From Algoriphagus sp. (GTDB lineage Bacteria; Bacteroidota; Bacteroidia; Cytophagales; Cyclobacteriaceae): DNA of 64,000 bases. A program made the translations under genes and the position numbers. Each line of letters opens with the position of its first letter. The first letter of the stretch is position 1. The notes under the pieces are model-generated. The model was not told the DNA's origin, did no database searches, and saw nothing but the letters and a program-made list of their open reading frames with translations. This document shows positions 16,905 to 24,625 of this stretch, piece after piece. The DNA lies in assembly GCF_013373065.1 (NCBI RefSeq), contig NZ_JABXIN010000005.1, forward strand, positions 62,001 through 126,000. The letters are read 5' to 3'.

Positions 16905-18380
16905 ATGGGCAAAGTAGCCAATCAAAGCTTTCAAACAGCAATTTTTTCCTACCTAGGAGTGGTCGTTGGCTATATAAATGTCCTTTGGCTCTATCCCTAT
17001 GCATTAGAAGCAGCCCAATTAGGCACCTTTCGGACCATTCAAGATTTAGCTTTACTGATTGTACCTTTTGCTCAGTTGGGCTTGGGGCATGGAATTACCC
17101 GATATTTCCCAAAGTTGGAAAAAGGACAAACAGCGTTTTTAAGTTTCAGTCTGTTGCTGTCCATGTTCGGCTTTCTTATAGTTGCCACCATTTTTTGGGT
17201 ATTTCAAAATCAAATTATCTCCCTTTTCGCTTCCAATTCCCCAGAAGTTATTCGGTATTTATGGATCGTTTTATTTATTACTTTTTTGGCATTGGCTAAT
17301 TCGATTTTGGATGCCTATAGTCGTTCCTTTTTAAAAGTTTCCATTCCAACCTTCTTTCGAGAGGTATTCTTAAGACTACTCACTGGACTTTGGATTTTAA
17401 CCTTTCTAATGAATTGGATCAATTTTGATCAAATGATGGCCGGCTTAATTGGAGTCTATGCACTTCCTCTTCTCGGCATGCTCATTTATTTGTCCTGGTT
17501 GAAAGTCATCAATATTGACTTTTCTTGGAACCAATTCCCCGCTGGCTTCCGAGGTGCATTTATTCGGTTTAGCTTGATTACATTTTTAGCAACAGCGGCT
17601 TCTACCCTGATAATGAAAATTGATTCCATAATGGTCAGTTCCATGATTAGTTTGGAAGCCAATGCCATTTACACCATTGCTTTCAGCATGGCTTTGGTAA
17701 TTGAAATGCCACGCAGAGCCATCTCGCAGGTCATTATGCCCGTCATCGCAAAGCAATTTGCAGACAATAAACTGGATGAAATCAATCAACTCTATAAGCA
17801 AGTATCCAAGCGACAATTATACCTCTGCCTATTACTTTTTCTGGGGATTTGGATCAATATTGATTCCATTTATTATTTGATTCCAAACCGTGCGATCTAT
17901 GAAAGTGGGAAATGGGTAGTTTTTTGGATTGGCTTAGGTAAAGTAATTGACGCTGGATTTTCTGCTAACTCGGAGATTCTCGTTTTTTCTAAGTATTACA
18001 AGTTCAATCTCACTGCGACAGTTATTATGAGTGCAATGATCATTTTTTTGAATTACCTCTTAATCCCTGTATTTGGAATTGAAGGTGCTGCCATCGCATC
18101 GGCATTGGTCATGCTTGCCTTTAATTTGACCAAGTATGGTTATCTAAAAATGAAGCTTGGATTTTCTCCATTTAGCCTAGAAAGTCTAAAAATCATCGTC
18201 CTAGGGATAGCGACTTTGTTTATGTTGAATTTTGTTCCAGAATGCGAAGCCCCCTTTATTGATCTTTTCTTGAAAAGCAGCTTGATTATAGTTATTTATT
18301 TGGGTGCAGCACTGATAGGATTTTCTGGAAAAGAGGAACTCCAATGGCTAGTTAAAAAAGTAAAAAAGCCTGGATCTTAG
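16905..18380 (+). CDS. Polysaccharide/lipid flippase of the MOP superfamily
   Basis: The 491-residue protein has about fourteen hydrophobic helices. The start FQTAIFSYLGVVVGYINVLW and the charged RYFPKLEKGQ loop are typical of Wzx/O-antigen flippases in the polysaccharide biosynthesis family. These move lipid-linked sugars across the inner membrane. No glycosyltransferase is nearby, so the substrate is open. It starts 48 bases after the feo operon and could be read through from it. Confidence 0.82.
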   Translation: MGKVANQSFQTAIFSYLGVVVGYINVLWLYPYALEAAQLGTFRTIQDLALLIVPFAQLGLGHGITRYFPKLEKGQTAFLSFSLLLSMFGFLIVATIFWVFQNQIISLFASNSPEVIRYLWIVLFITFLALANSILDAYSRSFLKVSIPTFFREVFLRLLTGLWILTFLMNWINFDQMMAGLIGVYALPLLGMLIYLSWLKVINIDFSWNQFPAGFRGAFIRFSLITFLATAASTLIMKIDSIMVSSMISLEANAIYTIAFSMALVIEMPRRAISQVIMPVIAKQFADNKLDEINQLYKQVSKRQLYLCLLLFLGIWINIDSIYYLIPNRAIYESGKWVVFWIGLGKVIDAGFSANSEILVFSKYYKFNLTATVIMSAMIIFLNYLLIPVFGIEGAAIASALVMLAFNLTKYGYLKMKLGFSPFSLESLKIIVLGIATLFMLNFVPECEAPFIDLFLKSSLIIVIYLGAALIGFSGKEELQWLVKKVKKPGS

Positions 18381-18822
18381 AGTGTTACAAACCTCCATAT
18401 AGACAAGATTTGAGCTGCCTGAAGTCCGCAAACTTCCACTGTTATCCTGCCCGAAGGACGAGGCCCCGATAGATATCAGGGTGAGGCCTGTTTTTGGAAA
18501 GGGCTTCACTCGGTATTGTAATTAAATTGTGAAGTTTGAACATGTCAGCGATCCAGGCTTGTGCAAATATACGGATAATACAGCAAGAGGTTGAAAATCG
18601 ATGCCTCTAATTCTTTTCAAAAAATATAAGGTCTGAATACACAACAAAACAAAAAGTCCCAAGAACCCGTAAATCATAGCATTTATTCTGTAATGAAGAG
18701 GTTATGAGGGATTAATTCTGAATAATCATTTAAAATATTGGAATTTTCAATATTTTATTTCAAAATTTAACCTAGCTCTTCCAATATAAACTTAACTTTG
18801 CATTCTAAAATTTTAGAAACCC
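18381..18822. other. 442-base spacer with a degenerate palindromic repeat
   Basis: No gene is visible. Around 18448-18490 the sequence GAGGCCCCGATAGATATC followed by AGGGTGAGGCC forms a hairpin. It resembles the CCCGATAGCTATCGGG palindromes near 62.1-62.5 kb. An AT-rich hairpin AATATTG / CAATATT lies near 18734-18755. The end of the spacer holds the promoter of the next stress-protein gene. Confidence 0.5.
18793..18800 (+). promoter_or_regulatory. Predicted -7 element for the second stress-protein gene
   Basis: TAACTTTG matches TAnnTTTG, 22 bases before the start codon at 18823. A weak TTTA lies at the -33 position. Confidence 0.45.
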
Positions 18823-19743
18823 ATGTACTTGATTAAGAAAATGATTGTTTGTCTTGACCAAAGTCCTTTGGACAAGACCTTAATTGAATTTGCCAGGTTT
18901 GTTGCTTCAGTTAATCATAGCAAAAAGATTTTTTTTGTAAATGTTATTAAAAACCTATCTGTTCCGAAAGAAGTCCTTGAAGAGTTCCCAAATTTGATCG
19001 AAAACATGGTTTCTGAGCGGCAGGATGCCATGAAAAAAGCCGTAGCGGAAGTTTTTGGAAATCAGAAAGACGTCTCACTTAATTACATTGTCAAGGAAGG
19101 GAATTTATCCAAAAAAATATTGAAACTCGCCGAGGAGAAATCAGTGGATATGATCCTGATTGGGCGTAAAACAAACCTTCCTGGAACCGGTATTGCTGCC
19201 TTGAGACTTGCAAGAAGAGCAAGTTGTTCTTTATTAATAGTCCCGGAAGATTCTGTTCCAAAGGTGAAAAAAATATTGGTTCCTTCTGATTTTTCAGAGT
19301 ATTCAAAAGATGCCATGGAGGAAGCAATCATGATTGCCGAACGCCACGGAAATGCAGAAATCATCTGTCAAAACGTATACAACGTCCCTTCTGGATATCA
19401 CTTTACAGGTAAAACCTACGAGGAATTTACCCAAATCATGCAGATGCATGCCGAAATAAATTATAAGAAATTTATCCGGAAGATAGACACCAAGGGAATC
19501 AAAATCACTCCTATCTATACACAAGATGACGATGATGATCCTGTACAGGAAATTATTTCCAAAGCGCTTGAGATTGAGGCTGACGGAATCATCATTGGAG
19601 CAAAAGGAAGAACGGCTGCAACAGCCTTATTTATTGGAAGTATGGCAGAGCGCTTGATTCAGTTCAACGACAGTCTTCCTTTACTGGTCACTCGACCAAA
19701 AGGAAAGAATGCCGGAATTCTGGATTACATTCTTGAAATCTAA
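18823..19743 (+). CDS. Tandem universal stress protein
   Basis: The 306-residue protein has two UspA domains (about 5-145 and 147-292). The second keeps the ATP loop GAKGRTAATALFIGS (G-2x-G-9x-GS). The first has a changed loop starting GRKTNLPGTG. This is the reverse of the stress protein at 10616, where only the first loop is intact. A short Asp-rich stretch (DDDDD near 230) lies in the second domain. Its stop overlaps the convergent metallopeptidase gene by four bases. Confidence 0.88.
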   Translation: MYLIKKMIVCLDQSPLDKTLIEFARFVASVNHSKKIFFVNVIKNLSVPKEVLEEFPNLIENMVSERQDAMKKAVAEVFGNQKDVSLNYIVKEGNLSKKILKLAEEKSVDMILIGRKTNLPGTGIAALRLARRASCSLLIVPEDSVPKVKKILVPSDFSEYSKDAMEEAIMIAERHGNAEIICQNVYNVPSGYHFTGKTYEEFTQIMQMHAEINYKKFIRKIDTKGIKITPIYTQDDDDDPVQEIISKALEIEADGIIIGAKGRTAATALFIGSMAERLIQFNDSLPLLVTRPKGKNAGILDYILEI

Positions 19744-20633
19744 AGTCTTTCAGAGCCGAAAGTATCTCCTTGAGTTAAATCCCCCGTATCAAAACCCTTT
19801 TTGAACCAACGCATGCGTTGAGCAGATGTCCCATGCGTAAACGAATCTGGGACCACTCCACCTGTGGCCTGCTTTTGAAGTCGGTCATCTCCAATAGCAT
19901 TCGCTGCATTTAGTGCTTCTTCCAAATCACCAGCTTCCATCATCCCACTGATTTTTTGGGAATGATGCGCCCAAACCCCAGCCAAAAAATCTGCCTGCAA
20001 CTCTAATCGAACAGAATACTGATTGTACTCTTTGTCTGAAATTTGACCGCGTAAGGACTGAACCTCATCAGTAATCCCCATTAAGTTTTGAATATGATGA
20101 CCCACCTCATGGGCAATCACATAAGCTTGGGCAAAATCACCCGGTGCATTCAATTTACGCTCCATTTCTTCAAAAAAGCTAAGATCGATATATAGCTTTT
20201 CATCCGCAGGACAATAAAAAGGACCAGTCGCCGCACTTGCATTTCCGCATGCTGAGGAAACCGCACCAGAAAAAAGAACCAAGGTCGGTTCTCGATAATT
20301 TTCCAAAAGCTCGCTCCAAATGAGTTCGGTATCACCCAAAATCACTGCACTAAATTCAGCCAAACGATCTTCCTCCGCAGAAGGTGTATACGCAACTTCT
20401 GTGGCAAAACCTTGTCCTCCACTCCCCATGATACTTCCCAAAAATTGGAGAGGGTTGGTGCCTGTGACTAAGGAAAAGACCACCAAAACACCTACAATGA
20501 TCAATCCTGTTTTAGAAAATAACAACCTTACCAATGATCCAAGGAGTAAAGGATTTAATCCTCCGCCCGATCCGGCTCGCTGGCCTCTACGATCTTCGAT
20601 ATTGCTACTTTTCTTTCTGCCTTGCCACTTCAT
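19740..20633 (-). CDS. Neutral zinc metallopeptidase (YpfJ family)
   Basis: The 297-residue protein has a Gly/Arg-rich N terminus, one transmembrane helix (about 30-55, LLFSKTGLIIVGVLVVFSLV) and an extracytoplasmic domain with the zinc motif HEVGHHIQ. Later come ELQADFLAGVWAHHS and the SFTHGTSAQRMRWFKKG ending of the family. This is the putative neutral zinc metallopeptidase family (YpfJ/KPN_00166). The substrate is unknown. Confidence 0.92.
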   Translation of the reverse strand: MKWQGRKKSSNIEDRRGQRAGSGGGLNPLLLGSLVRLLFSKTGLIIVGVLVVFSLVTGTNPLQFLGSIMGSGGQGFATEVAYTPSAEEDRLAEFSAVILGDTELIWSELLENYREPTLVLFSGAVSSACGNASAATGPFYCPADEKLYIDLSFFEEMERKLNAPGDFAQAYVIAHEVGHHIQNLMGITDEVQSLRGQISDKEYNQYSVRLELQADFLAGVWAHHSQKISGMMEAGDLEEALNAANAIGDDRLQKQATGGVVPDSFTHGTSAQRMRWFKKGFDTGDLTQGDTFGSERL

Positions 20634-20755
20634 AATGTTCTATTTTAAAAATAAATGAGCCTAATCGATTGTTTCTAGACAAGATCTACTTTTTATCAAC
20701 GCTAAAAATAGCCAAATTAGAAGGACTTATTATTCAAAACCCAAAAACCAAACCT

Positions 20756-21535
20756 ATGAAATTCCCGAAAAACCTGCTTCACTATTTGGCAGCCTCTGTT
20801 CTTTTCACCTTTACCATTGCGCCTTTATTTGGCCAAGTTGGCGTAGGTGTAAAACCTATTAAAGGTGCAGAACTATTATTAGATGGAAGCAAGGAAATGC
20901 TTCTTAAAAATTGGCAATACTGGGAAGGGCCTCGATTTTCTGCCCAAGCTCCTATTAAATGGATGGAAGTGACCGACCCTGTAGATGGTGGCAAGGCAAT
21001 CAGCAGTAATGACCCAGCAGCTGCTGGCGGAAAATATGGAGCAGCAGACATTGTAACTAAAAATGAATACCGAGATTTCCGGGCTCATGTAGAGTTTTTG
21101 GTGAATAATGAAGGAGGAAATAGTGGAGTTTACCTCCAAAACCGCTATGAAATTCAAATTTTGGATGGCGATTATGGACTTCACGGCATGGCTGCAGTCA
21201 TCAACGAACACCTACCAAAGGAACAAGCCTACAATGGGGTTGGAAAATGGAATGCTTATGACATTCTTTTCAAAGCTGCCCGATTTGAAAATGGAAAGTT
21301 GACTGAAAAAGCACGAGTCACCATTTATTTCAATGGAAAAAAAATCCATGAGGATGTAGAAATCCAGCAAGTATGGGGTGGCCCAAATTCTGGAATTGAC
21401 GGAGGAAATGATGGAGGAAAGGGAATCACAGACCGTCCAGGAGGATTAAAACTTCAAGCCGAAGGGCATGAGGTTTTCTATCGAAACATTTGGATCAAAC
21501 CCGAGAACCTAGACGGTAAATCGACAGATTTTTAA
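20756..21535 (+). CDS. Secreted DUF1080 (3-keto-disaccharide hydrolase-like) protein
   Basis: From MKFPKNLLHY the protein is 259 residues with a signal peptide ending near LFGQ. A longer frame from 20669 would put 29 residues ahead of the signal peptide, so the inner start is chosen. The DUF1080 beta-sandwich (about 40-255) includes NNEGGNSGVYLQNRYEIQIL and the C-terminal PGGLKLQAEGHEVFYRNIWI. Related domains act on 3-keto sugars or glycans. The exact substrate is not evident. A terminator follows. Confidence 0.87.
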   Translation: MKFPKNLLHYLAASVLFTFTIAPLFGQVGVGVKPIKGAELLLDGSKEMLLKNWQYWEGPRFSAQAPIKWMEVTDPVDGGKAISSNDPAAAGGKYGAADIVTKNEYRDFRAHVEFLVNNEGGNSGVYLQNRYEIQILDGDYGLHGMAAVINEHLPKEQAYNGVGKWNAYDILFKAARFENGKLTEKARVTIYFNGKKIHEDVEIQQVWGGPNSGIDGGNDGGKGITDRPGGLKLQAEGHEVFYRNIWIKPENLDGKSTDF

Positions 21536-21537
21536 TA

Positions 21538-21572
21538 AAAAAAGGCTTCCAAAAATGGAAGCCTTCTTTATT
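21538..21572. terminator. Bidirectional intrinsic terminator
   Basis: The 9-bp stem AAGGCTTCC (21542-21550) / GGAAGCCTT (21557-21565) with loop AAAAAT has an A-run before it and T-rich DNA after it. It lies between the convergent DUF1080 and TonB-domain genes. Confidence 0.85.
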
Positions 21573-21583
21573 TTCCGTGTCAA

Positions 21584-21997
21584 TTAACCTAACTTAAAGC
21601 GAATAGGAAGTCGCATTTCTGTTCGAACAGGTTGATCTTCTTTGATTCCAGGAGTCCAGTTTGGAGAAAGCTTTAACACTCGTAAGGCCTCTTCGTCGCA
21701 GCCTCCTCCTATTCCTCGAAGTACTTGAGTTTCGGAAATAGATCCATCCTTTTCAATTACAAATTTTAGAACAACTGTCCCCTCAATTTTTTTGCTGCGT
21801 GCAGTGGTAGGATACTTCAAGTTAGTGGCTATATGTGTAATCCAACCATCCATGCCTCCAGGAGGTTTTGGTGGAGAATCCAAGGTTTCCATTTCACTAA
21901 TTGAAACAATAGATTCCTGAGCCAAAACCATCTGCGCCGTTCCTAGGAAAAAAAGTACAAAAGCAATTCCTCCAATTCTATTTATCAAATATTTCAT
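21584..21997 (-). CDS. TonB C-terminal domain protein
   Basis: The 137-residue protein has a signal peptide or membrane anchor (RIGGIAFVLFFLGTAQMVLA) and a TonB_C domain (about 50-137) with YPTTARSKKIEGTVVLKFVI and GCDEEALRVL. It lacks the Pro-rich linker of a classical TonB. It is strikingly similar to the C-terminal domain of the BlaR1-like protein encoded just upstream, so the two arose by duplication. It is the third gene of the blaI-blaR1-tonB operon, 17 bases after blaR1. Confidence 0.85.
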   Translation of the reverse strand: MKYLINRIGGIAFVLFFLGTAQMVLAQESIVSISEMETLDSPPKPPGGMDGWITHIATNLKYPTTARSKKIEGTVVLKFVIEKDGSISETQVLRGIGGGCDEEALRVLKLSPNWTPGIKEDQPVRTEMRLPIRFKLG

Positions 21998-22014
21998 CCT
22001 AATGAATTATGGTA

Positions 22015-23289
22015 TTAACTCAGTTTAAATCGAATTGGCAATCGCATACGAGTTCGGACCTCCCGACCTCTTTGCTTTCCAGGCTCCCAATTTGGAGCAT
22101 TCTGAATCACTCGTAATGCCTCTTCATCACAGCCAGCTCCAATTCCCCGAAGTATTTCCACATCAGAAATTGATCCATCAGTGTTTACCACAAATGCCAA
22201 AACCACGGTACCTTCTATCCCCGTTTCTTTTGCTTTTGCAGGATATTTCAAATTATTCATCAAATAGTCACTCCATGCCGACATTCCTCCACTGGGCTTT
22301 GGCATATCTTCCACGACATCAAAAATCTCATCTGCCCCTATCTCCACTAATTTACCGTTAACCATACCCTTCAACTCTGTATCACCGTCTTCATTAATAA
22401 CCTCGACAATATTTTCCGGCTTAATATTTTCTTCATCAGAGATATTTTGATCACAAGCAAAAACCAGCACAAACAAGGCAGCAAGCGGTAAAATCATCAA
22501 AAAACGGCTTTTTGCTAAATATTTTGACTTCTCTCGATTCATCATAAGAATTCGTTTTTTGGTTTGAAATTGATTGAAACTATGCGCGAGTTGCCATCCT
22601 CTATCTTGAACAATCAAGCGAAGAAGCAACCTAGAATAATCAAAAGAAGAATAAGTGGAAATCACCCCTTGGTCAGCCTGGAATTCATGGACTTCCCGGA
22701 GAAATTTCTCAACAAGAATAACCATGGGATTAAACCAAAAAAGCGACTTAAAAACATGGATAAACACTAAATCCCAGGAATGCTTTTTGGCAACATGAAC
22801 AGACTCATGTAGGAAAATTTGTTGATGATCTGAGTTTTCCGGATCAAACTTGGGGAGTAAAATCACCCCAAAGAAAGAAGCAGGTTCAAACTTTGGATGG
22901 ATAGCCAATAACTTTCCTTGATACTCAAATTTTTCAGCTAATTGTAGCTGGAAAATCGGTTTAAGCAAGCCAAGGAAAACCCTAATCAAACTGAAGCCCA
23001 GACCTAAGAAATAAAGAACCGAAACAACGATTAACCAATTAAACCCTTGGCTGGATGAATCCTCAACCCCTATCTCAAAAGTGGGCAATAAATATTCCTG
23101 AATAGCAGCTGTAGAACTTTCTACTTGAAAGGATAAAAAGGGTAAAGTCACCGAAAAAGCCATTAATAACAGGAGGTAAATCCTGTTTTCATCAAAAAAC
23201 GTAAGCTTTTCCAAGACAAGCTTATAGAATAATAAGCCTATTCCCAGAATTATGCTACCCTCTACCCAAAAATCTATCAGTGCATTCAT
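22015..23289 (-). CDS. BlaR1-like M56 metallopeptidase with TonB C-terminal domain
   Basis: The 424-residue protein has N-terminal transmembrane helices (about 10-100) around an M56 peptidase domain with the zinc motif HESVH (161-165). A fourth helix near 265-285 ends in a Cys. A periplasmic TonB_C domain (about 325-424, with YPAKAKETGIEGTVVLAFVV) completes it. BlaR1/MecR1-type proteins sense an outside signal and cleave their partner repressor. Replacing the penicillin-binding sensor by a TonB-like domain is common in Bacteroidota. It overlaps blaI by four bases. Confidence 0.9.
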   Translation of the reverse strand: MNALIDFWVEGSIILGIGLLFYKLVLEKLTFFDENRIYLLLLMAFSVTLPFLSFQVESSTAAIQEYLLPTFEIGVEDSSSQGFNWLIVVSVLYFLGLGFSLIRVFLGLLKPIFQLQLAEKFEYQGKLLAIHPKFEPASFFGVILLPKFDPENSDHQQIFLHESVHVAKKHSWDLVFIHVFKSLFWFNPMVILVEKFLREVHEFQADQGVISTYSSFDYSRLLLRLIVQDRGWQLAHSFNQFQTKKRILMMNREKSKYLAKSRFLMILPLAALFVLVFACDQNISDEENIKPENIVEVINEDGDTELKGMVNGKLVEIGADEIFDVVEDMPKPSGGMSAWSDYLMNNLKYPAKAKETGIEGTVVLAFVVNTDGSISDVEILRGIGAGCDEEALRVIQNAPNWEPGKQRGREVRTRMRLPIRFKLS

Positions 23290-23660
23290 TTCTTGGGTTT
23301 TTTCTCTGCCTCATCAATAAACTTTTGCAAATCCTCAATTTCGTTTGGAGAAATCTCTTTTTCCTTGACCATAAACGAAAGGAAGTTGCTGACCGAACCT
23401 TGGAAGAAATTACTTACCATATGATTTATTCTTCCTTTCGAATATTCCTCCTGAGTTATCAAAGGAATATACATATGCGTATTTCCATACACTTTGTGGG
23501 TTAAATACCCCTTGCTCTCAAGCAATCTAACCGTTGAGGCTATGGTCGTATATGGAGGCTTGGGCTCTTCCAATTCATTAAGTACATCCCGAATCAAGCC
23601 TTGCCCCAAGTTCCAAAGTACACGCATGATTCGCTCCTCTTGTGCTGAAATCTCTTTCAT
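23286..23660 (-). CDS. BlaI/MecI/CopY family repressor
   Basis: The 124-residue protein has a BlaI-type winged helix (about 5-75: SAQEERIMRVLWNLGQGLIR, YTTIASTVRLLESKGYL) and a C-terminal helical dimerisation part. Such repressors bind inverted repeats and are removed by cleavage by the co-encoded BlaR1-type protease. It heads the operon. A TCGTA-N4-TACGA palindrome lies 45 bases upstream of its start. Confidence 0.92.
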   Translation of the reverse strand: MKEISAQEERIMRVLWNLGQGLIRDVLNELEEPKPPYTTIASTVRLLESKGYLTHKVYGNTHMYIPLITQEEYSKGRINHMVSNFFQGSVSNFLSFMVKEKEISPNEIEDLQKFIDEAEKKPKK

Positions 23661-23704
23661 AATTCCAATACTATAATTTATTTTTTATTTAAACAACTAT
23701 TTTT

Positions 23705-23718
23705 TCGTAATTCTACGA
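23705..23718. promoter_or_regulatory. Candidate BlaI operator
   Basis: TCGTA-ATTC-TACGA is a perfect 5+5 inverted repeat upstream of blaI. BlaI-type repressors bind short dyads of this size near their own promoter. No other copy was noticed in the window. Confidence 0.4.
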
Positions 23719-23791
23719 GAATCACAAACTATCCTCAAGTTATTAAAAATAAGAGGAATGGAAAAAAGTTATTTAAAAACAAGAAAGAGAA

Positions 23792-24625
23792 TCAATCTGA
23801 AGGAAGGATATCGATGGTTTCGAACAATACAGGGCCAACCAAAAAATATCCCAAATGTTCTCCTAAACCTTGAACGCGTCGAATATTACTATCAGGATTT
23901 TGAGGAGGAGGACTGAAAAGTCCACCATCATTAAACAACAAACCTACTAACTGGCTGAAATATTCATAAGCTCCTTTATTCATCCGAAAGAGTTCCAGTC
24001 TTATCCGATCACCTTCTTTAAAAGCATAATTTAATTCCAGCCCTTCTTCAAAAAATTCAACTCCGAACGTATCGTCAAATAGTAGGTAATCATCCCGGTC
24101 ATTCTTTAAGGTATCATTTTCAATGACCCGAATCCGATAGTAATTGTCTTCTTCAAAAGGAATTTTCCCGTAGGCTTTGATATAATATCCTTCATCCCGA
24201 AACAAGCGTTCCTCCTGGAATTCATAAGACAGACTATCCAAAATGGGAGCCTCCAACATCTCGCCATTGCCTGTATAAATATTTCCTTTCCATCGAACTT
24301 CAAGTTCATAGGTCTCCCCTATTTGCGCTATTCTTCTTGGATCAACTGGCTTGTAAAAGGAAAGCTGATTAACGAAGGAAAAAGGAATAACCTCTCCTGT
24401 CCTTAAATTCCGTATTGAAACTTCAGCATCTGCAATAACTGGAGCATCAGTATTTTCAAAATAGTCTTGGGCAAGGGTAATTTTAACTTCATTAAGTGCA
24501 GGAACATTTGTCCATTTTGCTTCAATCATAGGAATTTCACCATCGATCGTAGCCAAAGGAAGATCAACTTCTTCCTGACACCCAAAACATAACACTACAA
24601 AAAGCCAAACCAGATACTTTCTCAT
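23792..24625 (-). CDS. DUF4249 family lipoprotein
   Basis: The 277-residue protein has a lipoprotein signal (VWLFVVLCFGC, lipid Cys near 16) and a beta-rich DUF4249 domain. Members are usually encoded next to a TonB-dependent receptor and are taken to be its surface-exposed partner. Here the start codon shares one base with the receptor stop (TAATG), so translation is coupled. The ligand is unknown. Confidence 0.88.
   Translation of the reverse strand: MRKYLVWLFVVLCFGCQEEVDLPLATIDGEIPMIEAKWTNVPALNEVKITLAQDYFENTDAPVIADAEVSIRNLRTGEVIPFSFVNQLSFYKPVDPRRIAQIGETYELEVRWKGNIYTGNGEMLEAPILDSLSYEFQEERLFRDEGYYIKAYGKIPFEEDNYYRIRVIENDTLKNDRDDYLLFDDTFGVEFFEEGLELNYAFKEGDRIRLELFRMNKGAYEYFSQLVGLLFNDGGLFSPPPQNPDSNIRRVQGLGEHLGYFLVGPVLFETIDILPSD

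Noticed and set aside
16889..17299. 136-codon open frame overlapping the flippase gene
   Set aside because: It runs in another frame of the same strand within a well-formed multi-helix membrane protein gene and has no family resemblance.
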